Numbered from the stretch's first letter, positions 1 through 4,923 are shown. The stretch is DNA of 6,721 nt from Rhodobacterales bacterium 34-62-10 (GCA_002282555.1 NCJR01000116.1:1-6721); one strand, 5' to 3'. Notes: a model not told the origin generated them from the letters alone. Translations and numbers: made by a program.

Positions 1-23
1 AGGGCAATCTTGGGTCTGGCCAT
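1..23 (-). CDS. mdh: Malate dehydrogenase, N-terminus only (partial)
   Basis: Read leftwards from the ATG at 23, the first codons give MARPKIAL, cut by the window edge. This is the typical beginning of alphaproteobacterial malate dehydrogenase, in which the NAD-binding glycine-rich loop follows directly. A Shine-Dalgarno-like GGAGA on the minus strand (32-36) sits eight bases before the ATG. Malate dehydrogenase oxidises malate to oxaloacetate with NAD+ in the cytoplasm. The neighbourhood supports the call, because mdh commonly lies near sdh genes in Rhodobacterales and a malate-producing enzyme is encoded close by. Only seven full codons are visible, so the identification rests on the short N-terminal match plus context. 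Another NAD-binding protein with a similar start is possible. Confidence 0.68.
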
Positions 24-186
24 TGGAACTGTCTCCGCTTGGTTGAATTTGCCGCATGGCCTAGTCCCTTCCGCGTCGCCGCGCAAGAGTGCTGCGCCGC
101 GCTGCGGCGGGTTGGGGGGCTGTTGTCCGGGCGCGGATGCGGCTAAATGCGTGACAGGGCGCAATTTTTGACAAGCAGGGCCGGGG
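24..186. other. Divergent spacer between mdh and the TSUP transporter gene
   Basis: These 163 bases must hold the promoters and leaders of two divergently transcribed genes. The middle (about 71-120) is very GC-rich and contains short self-complementary pieces, for example CGCCGC (77-82) with GCGGCG (104-109), which could fold in either leader. A TTGACA at 168-173 is too close to the transporter start at 187 to serve as its -35 box, and no convincing -35/-10 pair was found for either gene. Confidence 0.5.
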
Positions 187-939
187 ATGGAGCTGGACGC
201 GCAGTTTTTCATGGTAGCGATACCGGCGGTTCTGTTCGCGGGGATTTCCAAAGGGGGCTTCGGATCGGGGGCTGCTTTTGCCGCCTCGTCGATTCTGGCG
301 CTGGCCCTGGAGCCGGCACAGGCCCTGGGGATCATGCTGCCGCTGTTGATGTTGATGGATGCGGCCACCCTGCGCCCCTATTGGAAGAAATGGAGCGCGC
401 CGGATGCCAAATTGCTGATCCTTGGCGCCTTGCCGGGGGTGGCCTTGGGCGCGTGGCTTTACACGATCGCCGATGCCGATGTGTTCCGCCTGCTGATCGG
501 GGGGATCTCGATTGCCTTTGTCGCATGGCAGTTGGGGCTGAAGCTGGGGCTGATCCGCGCGGCGCGGGCGGAATTGCCGTTATGGGCCGGGGCTTTGGCC
601 GGGGCTGTGGCGGGATTCACCAGTTTTGTCAGTCATGCGGGCGGGCCACCTGCCGCTGTCTGGCTTTTGTCGCGCAAACTGGGCAAGACACCGTTTCAGG
701 CGACCACCGTGATCGTGTTCTGGGCGGTGAATATCGCCAAATTCATCCCCTATGCCTTTTTGGGCATCTTCACCGCGCAGACCATGCTGGCCAATGTGTT
801 TCTGGCGCCTGTCGCGCTGCTGGGCGCATGGTTGGGGGTGAAGGCGCATTATCTGGTGCCGGAACGCGCCTTCTTTGGGCTGACATATGTCCTTCTGACC
901 GTCACGGGGATCAAGCTGATCTGGGATGCGCTGACCTGA
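187..939 (+). CDS. TSUP family (TauE/SafE) membrane transporter
   Basis: A 250-residue, very hydrophobic protein of the TSUP (TauE/SafE, DUF81) family, which are inner-membrane permeases thought to move sulfite, sulfonates or other small organic anions. The family's two half-repeats can be seen: a first glycine-rich motif at residues 19-28 (GISKGGFGSG), and a second at about 139-155 where GFTSFVSHAGGPP ends in the characteristic Gly-Gly-Pro-Pro. About seven to eight membrane segments are predicted by eye, and the length is normal for the family. The start at 187 is preceded by GCAGGG at 175-180 as a weak ribosome binding site, and the N-terminus enters the first membrane helix directly. It stands alone, divergent from mdh and convergent with the next gene. 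The substrate cannot be deduced: sulfite or sulfoacetate is known for relatives, while a link to organic acids here would be only inference from neighbours. Confidence 0.9.
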   Translation: MELDAQFFMVAIPAVLFAGISKGGFGSGAAFAASSILALALEPAQALGIMLPLLMLMDAATLRPYWKKWSAPDAKLLILGALPGVALGAWLYTIADADVFRLLIGGISIAFVAWQLGLKLGLIRAARAELPLWAGALAGAVAGFTSFVSHAGGPPAAVWLLSRKLGKTPFQATTVIVFWAVNIAKFIPYAFLGIFTAQTMLANVFLAPVALLGAWLGVKAHYLVPERAFFGLTYVLLTVTGIKLIWDALT

Positions 940-944
940 GCGTG

Positions 945-1002
945 GTCATGCCCCCCTACCGGGGGGGGGGCGGGTCGTCATGCCCCCTTGCCGGGGGCGG
1001 GT
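945..1002. repeat. Imperfect tandem repeat with G10 tract at a convergent gene junction
   Basis: Two copies of a unit beginning GTCATGCCCCC start at 945 and 977, a period of 32 bp. Each continues through a short TACC or TTGCC loop into a G run and then CGGGT. The first copy carries ten G in a row (961-970) where the second has five (993-997). Each unit is self-complementary (C run against G run). The second copy encodes the end of the leftward gene, including its stop codon, so the first looks like a downstream duplication of that gene end. Confidence 0.85.
951..998. terminator. Possible bidirectional terminator hairpins
   Basis: Two GC-only stems lie between convergent stop codons (939 on plus, 978 on minus). 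They are CCCCCC (951-956) with part of the G run 961-970, and GCCCCC (982-987) with GGGGGC (993-998) around a five-base loop. Such stems could stop or stabilise both transcripts. Neither is followed by a T tract on either strand, so they do not meet the classical intrinsic-terminator pattern. The call rests on position and stem strength. Confidence 0.4.
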
Positions 1003-1307
1003 GGCACATCTGCCATGGTTTCAAACGCCTGACCGCTGGCAACAAGGCATGTCAGGCCCGTTGGCAGGGTCACGGTGATTGTCCAGCTGCCGCTGGTATC
1101 GCTGGCGAACACCTCAACCACCGCGTTGTTGGCGCCAAGCCCCATGGAGCGGCGGGTTTCGCCATAGGTGGCGGCCAATCGTTCCACCACACGGTCGCGG
1201 GGCGCGCAGGGCGTCGCGGTCTGTGCCTGTGCCGCGGGCGCGATGGCTGCAAGTCCAAGGGTCAGAAGGATCACGCCGAGCGTCAGTATCGTCCGTTCCA
1301 ATGCCAT
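978..1307 (-). CDS. Small secreted protein of unknown function with two cysteines
   Basis: A 109-residue protein when started at the ATG ending at 1307. That start is preferred over an in-frame ATG at 1355 because it puts a signal peptide at the very N-terminus: a short charged stretch (MALERT), a hydrophobic core at about 7-23, and a signal peptidase I-like AQA site with cleavage predicted after residue 28. An AAGGGTGA-like stretch lies just upstream. The mature part of about 80 residues has a charged helical segment (RDRVVERLAATYGETRRSMGL) followed by beta-like sequence (VVEVFASD, SWTITVTLPTG). It has only two cysteines: Cys34 just after the cleavage site and one in the GLTCLVASG segment, suggesting a periplasmic disulfide. 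The fold and role are not recognised, though it resembles conserved hypothetical proteins of Rhodobacterales. The C-terminal codons lie in the tandem repeat at 977-1002. Confidence 0.82.
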   Translation of the reverse strand: MALERTILTLGVILLTLGLAAIAPAAQAQTATPCAPRDRVVERLAATYGETRRSMGLGANNAVVEVFASDTSGSWTITVTLPTGLTCLVASGQAFETMADVPPAPGKGA

Positions 1308-1356
1308 CGTTTCACCCTTTCGCTGATGGTCCGCCTGACAGAGTGCCTCTCGCATG

Positions 1357-1371
1357 TTGAATAATGGTTAA
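1357..1371 (-). promoter_or_regulatory. Candidate CtrA-type binding site (TTGA-N7-TTAA)
   Basis: On the plus strand TTGA (1357-1360) and TTAA (1368-1371) are separated by exactly seven bases. This is one mismatch from the alphaproteobacterial CtrA consensus TTAA-N7-TTAA. On the minus strand the same stretch reads TTAACCAT, the well-known CtrA-associated 8-mer. It lies about 50 bp upstream of the leftward small secreted protein and about 130 bp upstream of mcl2, so the leftward gene is the likelier target. One motif of this size can occur by chance. Confidence 0.4.
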
Positions 1372-1483
1372 CGCCCCGCGCCCAAGATCGGGTATGCATC
1401 GGCATGCGCTTTTTTCTGCGATGCGGCACGAATAGTCTTGAAGGTTTCCACCAAAAAATGCGATCCGTGCGCAAGATAATTAC

Positions 1484-1490
1484 AAGGAAG
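1484..1490 (+). promoter_or_regulatory. Ribosome binding site of mcl2
   Basis: AAGGAAG with nine bases to the ATG at 1500. It decides the start: an upstream in-frame ATG at 1404 would add 32 basic, non-conserved residues and lacks such a site, while the chosen start places the family's SVLYIPG motif near residue 10 as expected. Confidence 0.75.
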
Positions 1491-1499
1491 ACTCAGGCC

Positions 1500-2345
1500 A
1501 TGGACATTCGCCCGTATCGTTCGGTTCTTTATATCCCCGGCTCCAAGGACCGCGCGCTGGAGAAGGCGCGGGATTTGCCCGTGGATGCGATCATCTTCGA
1601 TCTGGAGGATGCGGTGACACCCGATGCCAAGGTCGAGGCGCGCAGCACGCTGGCGCAGGCTTTGGCGGCGGGCGGTTTTGGGGAACGCGTCAAGATCATC
1701 CGGATCAACGGGTTGGACACGGAATGGGGCGCGGGCGATGTCGCGGCGCTGCGCGATGCGGGGGCGGATGTGTTCCTGCTGCCCAAGGTCAATTCCGCGG
1801 ATGATGTGCAGGCTCTGTCGGACCTTCTGGGCAACGGCACGCCGATCTGGGCGATGATGGAGACGCCGCTGGGCATCCTGAATGCGGCCGCGATTGCCGC
1901 GCATCCGCAACTGACGGGGTTCGTGGCGGGCACCAATGATCTGGCGAAGGAGCTGAACTGCCGCAGCCGCGCGGATCGGTTGCCGATGCAGATGGCGCTT
2001 CAGACGATCCTGATGGCGGCGCGGGCCTATGGCGTGATCGCGATTGATGGCGTCTATAACCAGTTCAAGGATGAGATCGGCCTGCGCGCGGAATGTGAGC
2101 AGGGCCGCGATCTGGGCTTTGACGGCAAGACCCTGATCCATCCCGCGCAGGTCGATGTGACCAATGAGGTTTTCGCCCCGTCCGAGGCCGAGATTGATCT
2201 GGCCCGCCGCCAGATCGCCGCCTATGAGGAGGTGCAGGCCAGCGGGCAGGGGGTTGCGGTGGTCGATGGCAAGATCGTCGAGAACCTGCATGTCGAGACG
2301 GCCAAGAAGATCCTCGCGATGGCATCCGCCATCGCAGCCCTGTAA
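1500..2345 (+). CDS. mcl2: (3S)-malyl-CoA thioesterase (Mcl2-type, CitE/HpcH family)
   Basis: A 281-residue cytoplasmic TIM-barrel enzyme of the CitE/HpcH-HpaI family. In Rhodobacter sphaeroides the Mcl2 paralogue hydrolyses (3S)-malyl-CoA to malate and CoA. It thereby completes an apparent malate synthase together with the Mcl1 lyase in the ethylmalonyl-CoA pathway. Visible family landmarks are RSVLYIPGSK at 7-16, DAIIFDLEDAV at 29-39, the substrate-contacting Arg68 in IRIN, METPLGI at 120-126 with putative Mg-binding Glu121, GTNDLAKEL at 144-152 with putative Mg-binding Asp147, and GKTLIHPAQV further on. The length fits the shorter Mcl2 type rather than the roughly 318-residue Mcl1. It is the first gene of an operon with nnrU, a DUF1737 gene and mesaconyl-CoA hydratase, which supports the pathway assignment. 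The last codons (MASAIAAL) form a hairpin and are repeated just after the stop. A malyl-CoA/citramalyl-CoA lyase is the main alternative. Confidence 0.85.
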   Translation: MDIRPYRSVLYIPGSKDRALEKARDLPVDAIIFDLEDAVTPDAKVEARSTLAQALAAGGFGERVKIIRINGLDTEWGAGDVAALRDAGADVFLLPKVNSADDVQALSDLLGNGTPIWAMMETPLGILNAAAIAAHPQLTGFVAGTNDLAKELNCRSRADRLPMQMALQTILMAARAYGVIAIDGVYNQFKDEIGLRAECEQGRDLGFDGKTLIHPAQVDVTNEVFAPSEAEIDLARRQIAAYEEVQASGQGVAVVDGKIVENLHVETAKKILAMASAIAAL

Positions 2346-2375
2346 GCCGGTGATGGCATCCGCCATCGCAGCCCT
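2316..2375 (+). repeat. Duplicated 3' end of mcl2 forming two hairpins
   Basis: A perfect 24-bp direct repeat occupies 2318-2341 and 2352-2375, a period of 34 bp. The first copy encodes the last residues of the thioesterase. The second lies after the stop, in another frame, and again reads MASAIAAL followed by a stop. The first copy forms a perfect 8-bp stem, GCGATGGC (2316-2323) with GCCATCGC (2328-2335), around loop ATCC. The second forms the same hairpin with one G-U pair. There is no T tract after either, so this is not a standard terminator inside the operon. mRNA stabilisation or processing is possible, as is simple slippage. Confidence 0.9.
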
Positions 2376-2393
2376 TTGAGTGGAGCGTTCCCC

Positions 2394-2939
2394 ATGATCC
2401 TTCTGACCCTTGGCGTGATCCTTTGGGCCGCCGCCCATTTCCTCAAGCGTGTGGCCCCCGATGCGCGGGCGCAGATGGGCAACACGGGCAAGGCTCTGAT
2501 CGCCGTGGCGCTGGTTGCCAGCCTTTTGATGATGATCTTCGGCTATCGCGCGGCCGAGTTCATTCCCCTCTGGACCCCGCCAAGCTGGACCGTGCATCTG
2601 AACAACGTCCTGATGCTGATCGCGGTATTCGTCTACGGGATGAGTGCGACCACAGGTCGTTTGCGCGGCAAGATGCGGCATCCGCAGTTGACGGCGGTCA
2701 AGATCTGGGCGGTGGCGCATCTGCTGGTGAATGGCGACGTGGCCTCGATCATCCTGTTCGGCGGGATGCTGGCATGGGCGGTGGGGTCGGTGATCCTGAT
2801 CAATCGGGCGGGTCCTTGGGTGCGTCCTGCGCCGGGGGCGGCCAAGAAGGATATCCTGCTGGTCGTCATCACGCTGGTGCTGTTCGGGGTGATGACCGCG
2901 ATCCACGCCTGGCTTGGCGTCTCGCCTTTCCCGGGGTGA
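2394..2939 (+). CDS. NnrU family integral membrane protein
   Basis: A 181-residue membrane protein of the NnrU family. It has about five to six hydrophobic segments (about 1-17, 33-50, 68-87, 101-134, 155-174). The family signature is RHPQLTAVKIWAVAHLLVNG at 95-114, followed by Asp115 and a further glycine-rich helix. Conserved-looking histidines are His15, His68, His96 and His109. NnrU was named from denitrification gene clusters, but its biochemical role is not settled. The plant and cyanobacterial relative Z-ISO (15-cis-zeta-carotene isomerase) binds heme b, so heme binding here is a reasonable inference. No denitrification gene is visible. The ATG at 2394 is chosen because the hydrophobic N-terminus (MILLTLGVILW) matches the family; a TTG at 2376 would only add six residues. 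A TGGAG at 2381-2385 serves as ribosome binding site. The gap to the next gene is one base, implying co-translation with the DUF1737 gene. Confidence 0.88.
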   Translation: MILLTLGVILWAAAHFLKRVAPDARAQMGNTGKALIAVALVASLLMMIFGYRAAEFIPLWTPPSWTVHLNNVLMLIAVFVYGMSATTGRLRGKMRHPQLTAVKIWAVAHLLVNGDVASIILFGGMLAWAVGSVILINRAGPWVRPAPGAAKKDILLVVITLVLFGVMTAIHAWLGVSPFPG

Positions 2940-2940
2940 C

Positions 2941-3147
2941 ATGATGCAACTGTACCGTTTCCTGACCGCCGATGACACCGCCGCCTTCTGCCACAAGGTG
3001 ACGGCGGCGCTGAACAAGGGCTGGGCGCTGCATGGCAGCCCGACCTATGCGTTTGATGCCGCCAATGGTGTGATGCGCTGCGGTCAGGCGGTCACCAAGG
3101 AGGTGCAGGGCACCTATTCCCCCGATATCAGTCTTGGAGAGCAGTGA
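2941..3147 (+). CDS. DUF1737 family small protein
   Basis: A 68-residue soluble protein starting MMQLYRFLTADD. The whole length looks like one DUF1737 domain, recognised by LYRFLT near the start, FCHKVTAALNKGWALHGSP in the middle, and CGQAVTKEV near the end. The function of the family is unknown. There is no signal peptide or membrane segment. The start is either the ATG at 2941 or the adjacent ATG at 2944; both lie immediately after the NnrU stop (2937-2939). The stop codon (3145-3147) directly abuts the ATG of the hydratase gene, and the last codons hold that gene's ribosome binding site (GGAGAG, 3136-3141). This close packing argues for translational coupling and a shared role, but what that role is cannot be read from the sequence. 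Confidence 0.85.
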   Translation: MMQLYRFLTADDTAAFCHKVTAALNKGWALHGSPTYAFDAANGVMRCGQAVTKEVQGTYSPDISLGEQ

Positions 3148-4206
3148 ATGAAAGTCCCGCAATTCCATGTGGTTCCGATCAAGACCAGTGCCGGTCGGTT
3201 CTTTGAGGATTACCATATCGGGCAGGTGATCGACCATGCCGTGCCGCGCACCGTGTCGGGGGGCGAGCGGGCGATGTATCACGCGCTTTATCCGATGCGG
3301 CATGCGCTTTATTCATCGGACGCATTCGCGCGGGACTGTGGCTTGCCGCAAAGCCCGCTGGATGATCTGGCGGCGTTTCATATCGTGTTCGGCAAGACCG
3401 TGCCGGATGTGTCGCTGAACGCGATTGCCAATCTGGGCTATGCCGAGGGGCGCTGGCTGCGTCCGGTTTATGCCGGGGATACGCTGCGTTCGACATCCGA
3501 GGTGATCGGGCTGAAGCAGAACTCCAACGGGCAGTCGGGGGTCGTCTATGTGCGCACGCGCGGGCTGAACCAGCGCGATGAGGTGGTGCTGGATTATGTG
3601 CGCTGGGTGATGGTGCGCAAGAACGACACAAGCGCGCCTGCGCCGGACACCGTGGTGCCGGATCTGGCCCCGGCCTTGACCCCGGATCAGTTGGTGGTGC
3701 CGGCGGGGTTGGATTTCACCCGCTATGATTTCACCCTGTCCGGCGCGCCGCATCGCTGGGGCGATTACGAGATCGGCGAGACGATCGACCATGTGGACGG
3801 TGTCACGGTCGAGGAGGCCGAGCACATGATCGCCACGCGCCTGTGGCAGAACACCGCCAAGGTGCATTTCGATGCGACGCAGCGCGCCGATGGCCGCCGC
3901 CTGATCTATGGCGGGCATGTGATCAGCATGGCGCGGGCGCTGTCGTTCAACGGTCTGGCCAATGCGCAGATGATCGTGGGGCTGAACGCGGGCGCGCATG
4001 CGAACCCCTGTTTCAGCGGCGACACGATCCGGGCGTGGTCCGAGGTGCTGGACAAGGCCGAGACAGACGCGCCCGGCGTGGGGGCGATCCGGCTGCGGCT
4101 GGTGGCGACCAATGCGGCGGGGGCGTTCCGGCTGAAAAGCAAAGATGGCAAGTATCAGCCGCATGTCTTGCTGGATCTGGATTACTGGGCCCTGATGCCG
4201 ATGTGA
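3148..4206 (+). CDS. mch: Mesaconyl-CoA hydratase (MaoC-like, double hotdog)
   Basis: A 352-residue cytoplasmic enzyme that reversibly hydrates mesaconyl-C1-CoA to beta-methylmalyl-CoA in the ethylmalonyl-CoA pathway. It has two hotdog/MaoC-like halves. The internal duplication is visible where EDYHIGQVIDH (20-30) is echoed by GDYEIGETIDH (205-215). The first half has an Asp73-x4-His78 arrangement like the hydratase-2 dyad (DLAAFH). The corresponding place in the second half reads Asn235-x4-His240 (NTAKVH), followed by RRLIYGGHVISMARAL. Which half is catalytic is not certain from sequence. The length matches characterised mesaconyl-CoA hydratases (roughly 340-350 residues). The start is fixed by GGAGAG at 3136-3141 and direct abutment to the preceding stop. 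Its place in one operon with an Mcl2-type thioesterase, and next to sdh, strengthens the specific name over a generic MaoC dehydratase. The stop codon lies inside a TGTGATCACA palindrome. Confidence 0.9.
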   Translation: MKVPQFHVVPIKTSAGRFFEDYHIGQVIDHAVPRTVSGGERAMYHALYPMRHALYSSDAFARDCGLPQSPLDDLAAFHIVFGKTVPDVSLNAIANLGYAEGRWLRPVYAGDTLRSTSEVIGLKQNSNGQSGVVYVRTRGLNQRDEVVLDYVRWVMVRKNDTSAPAPDTVVPDLAPALTPDQLVVPAGLDFTRYDFTLSGAPHRWGDYEIGETIDHVDGVTVEEAEHMIATRLWQNTAKVHFDATQRADGRRLIYGGHVISMARALSFNGLANAQMIVGLNAGAHANPCFSGDTIRAWSEVLDKAETDAPGVGAIRLRLVATNAAGAFRLKSKDGKYQPHVLLDLDYWALMPM

Positions 4207-4211
4207 TCACA
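4202..4211. promoter_or_regulatory. TGTGATCACA palindrome, copy 1 (over the mch stop)
   Basis: A perfect 10-bp palindrome that includes the mch stop codon. With flanks it shares the 15-base word GATGTGATCACRAAA (4200-4214) with copy 3. It could be an operator site or a relic of gene-end duplication. At one end of a coding region, a regulatory role is less certain than for copies 2 and 3. Confidence 0.3.
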
Positions 4212-4331
4212 AAATACGGCGATGGTGGTCCGTGGTGATGGGCTTTGGCAGGTGAAACCTTCTCAACCCTGTCGGGTTTCGGCGGGTGTGAGTCGTTTGT
4301 TTGAGGCTGCGGCGCGGTGGCGGCGCCGGTT

Positions 4332-4341
4332 TGTGATCACA
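4332..4341. promoter_or_regulatory. TGTGATCACA palindrome, copy 2 (candidate operator for sdh)
   Basis: A perfect 10-bp palindrome in non-coding DNA, about 80 bp upstream of the candidate sdhC -35 box. Its start is exactly 21 bp from that of copy 3, two helical turns, so the sites would face the same side of the DNA, as expected for cooperative regulator binding. The half-sites resemble CRP/FNR half-sites but without the six-base spacer, so that class is unlikely. Confidence 0.4.
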
Positions 4342-4352
4342 GCCAATCCTGA

Positions 4353-4362
4353 TGTGATCACG
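4353..4362. promoter_or_regulatory. TGTGATCACG near-palindrome, copy 3 (candidate operator for sdh)
   Basis: Matches copy 2 at nine of ten positions, starting 21 bp after it. It lies upstream of the candidate sdhC promoter. The flank GATG...AAA matches copy 1 at the mch stop. The binding protein is unknown. Confidence 0.38.
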
Positions 4363-4419
4363 AAACCCGCCATTGCGTCACTTCGCGCAAATTTTTCTGC
4401 ATGTCGGGGCTGTGCTGAC

Positions 4420-4447
4420 GTGACAGAGCCGCTAAAAAGAGTATCAA
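4420..4447 (+). promoter_or_regulatory. Candidate sigma-70 type promoter of sdhCDAB
   Basis: GTGACA (4420-4425) and TATCAA (4442-4447) are separated by 16 bases, a fair match to the -35 and -10 boxes used by alphaproteobacterial housekeeping sigma factor. Transcription would begin near 4454, leaving a leader of about 75 bases before sdhC. The match is moderate and untested. Confidence 0.33.
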
Positions 4448-4528
4448 GGCCGCAAAAGGCATCGAAAGGTATACCGTCGTGTGCAATGTTGGCGCCGGCC
4501 CTTTCGCAACCCAAGAAGGAAGGGACAC

Positions 4529-4912
4529 ATGGCTGACGTGAACCGGGGCAATCGCCCGCTTTCGCCGCACCTGTCAATCTATCGCCCGCAGCTGACCTCG
4601 ATCACTTCGATCCTGACGCGGATCACCGGCAACGCGCTGATCCTTGCGTCGCTGTTGATCGTGTGGTGGTTTCTGGCGGCGGCGACCTCGCCCGAATATT
4701 TCGCCATTGCGGATGGGGTGATCACAAGCTGGTTCGGCGATCTGGTGATGTTCCTGTCGCTGTGGGCGCTGTGGTATCACACGCTGGCGGGCATTCGGCA
4801 CCTGATCTGGGACAATGCTGCGATGTTGGATCTGCCCAGTGCCTACAAGCTGGGCTATGCGGTGATCGGCGGGTCGGTCCTGCTGACGCTGCTGACCGTG
4901 GCCGTGATCTGA
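4529..4912 (+). CDS. sdhC: Succinate dehydrogenase cytochrome b556 subunit
   Basis: A 127-residue inner-membrane anchor subunit of complex II, which with SdhD binds heme b and passes electrons from succinate oxidation to ubiquinone. The N-terminal signature RPLSPHLSIYRPQLTSITSI is at 9-28. Quinone-site residues Ser27 and Arg31 and the heme-ligand His84 (in YHTLAGIRH, 83-91) fall at the same numbers as in E. coli SdhC. Three membrane segments are seen at about 34-52, 65-84 and 103-126. The ATG at 4529 is preceded by a strong AAGGAAGGG (4516-4524). An in-frame ATG at 4481 would add 16 non-conserved residues and is rejected. It is the first gene of sdhCDA(B), with 11 bases to sdhD, and the candidate promoter and palindromes upstream probably control it. 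Confidence 0.96.
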   Translation: MADVNRGNRPLSPHLSIYRPQLTSITSILTRITGNALILASLLIVWWFLAAATSPEYFAIADGVITSWFGDLVMFLSLWALWYHTLAGIRHLIWDNAAMLDLPSAYKLGYAVIGGSVLLTLLTVAVI

Positions 4913-4917
4913 GGAGG
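4911..4917 (+). promoter_or_regulatory. Ribosome binding site that fixes the sdhD start
   Basis: GAGGAGG begins within the sdhC stop codon. The ATG at 4918 follows it with no spacing, whereas the ATG at 4924 has a proper six-base spacing, so 4924 is taken as the start. The overlap with the sdhC stop suggests translational coupling. Confidence 0.7.
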
Positions 4918-4923
4918 ATGGAC

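Larger units (their letters stand above)
1308..1499. other. Divergent spacer upstream of mcl2 and the small secreted protein
   Basis: This 192-bp region is clearly AT-richer than the flanking genes and must carry the promoters for both directions. It holds a CtrA-like site (1357-1371, listed separately) and an inverted repeat GCATCG (1396-1401) with CGATGC (1419-1424) around a loop containing T6. Weak promoter-like words are CTGACA (1335-1340) with AATAAT (1360-1365) rightward, and TTGGGC with TATTCA leftward (within 1358-1385). Neither pair is good enough to call. Confidence 0.5.
4207..4528. other. Non-coding region between mch and sdhC
   Basis: These 322 bases contain no convincing gene. 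Short open frames here have no recognisable protein features. Seen in order: a palindrome at the mch stop; a weak hairpin AACCC (4265-4269) with GGGTT (4274-4278); two further TGTGATCAC palindromes (4332-4362); an A/T-rich patch at 4388-4398; a candidate promoter (4420-4447); and the ribosome binding site AAGGAAGGG (4516-4524) of sdhC. The length, the base composition change and the promoter-like words suggest sdhCDAB starts its own transcript rather than only being read through from mch. Confidence 0.6.

Noticed and set aside
147..1364. Rightward open frame of 405 codons overlapping the transporter and the small secreted protein
   Set aside because: It is a frame-shifted shadow of the TSUP gene, running on antisense to the signal-peptide gene. 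It lacks hydrophobic segments or motifs.
1475..1480. GATAAT as the -10 box of mcl2
   Set aside because: There is no -35-like sequence 16-18 bases upstream, and transcription would start at or within the ribosome binding site.
1500..2345. Mcl1, the L-malyl-CoA/beta-methylmalyl-CoA lyase
   Set aside because: Mcl1 is about 318 residues and normally encoded elsewhere. The shorter length, N-terminus and sdh/mch context fit the Mcl2 thioesterase better, although the two paralogues cannot be told apart with certainty without alignment.
1368..3017. Open frame of 549 codons on the minus strand
   Set aside because: It lies antisense to three well-supported genes, is rich in Arg, His, Asp and Gln without domain motifs, and is the expected result of high-GC codon use on the opposite strand.
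4254..4280. Intrinsic terminator after mch (GAAACC with GGTTTC, or AACCC with GGGTT)
   Set aside because: The stems are only 5-6 bp, the larger has a 15-base loop, and there is no T tract.
4332..4362. CRP/FNR binding site
   Set aside because: The half-sites TGTGA and TCACA abut directly, whereas CRP sites have six bases between them and FNR sites read TTGAT-N4-ATCAA.
4222..4536. Open frame of 104 codons in the mch-sdhC gap
   Set aside because: It has no recognisable domain, overlaps the palindromes and the sdhC start in another frame, and has no good ribosome binding site.
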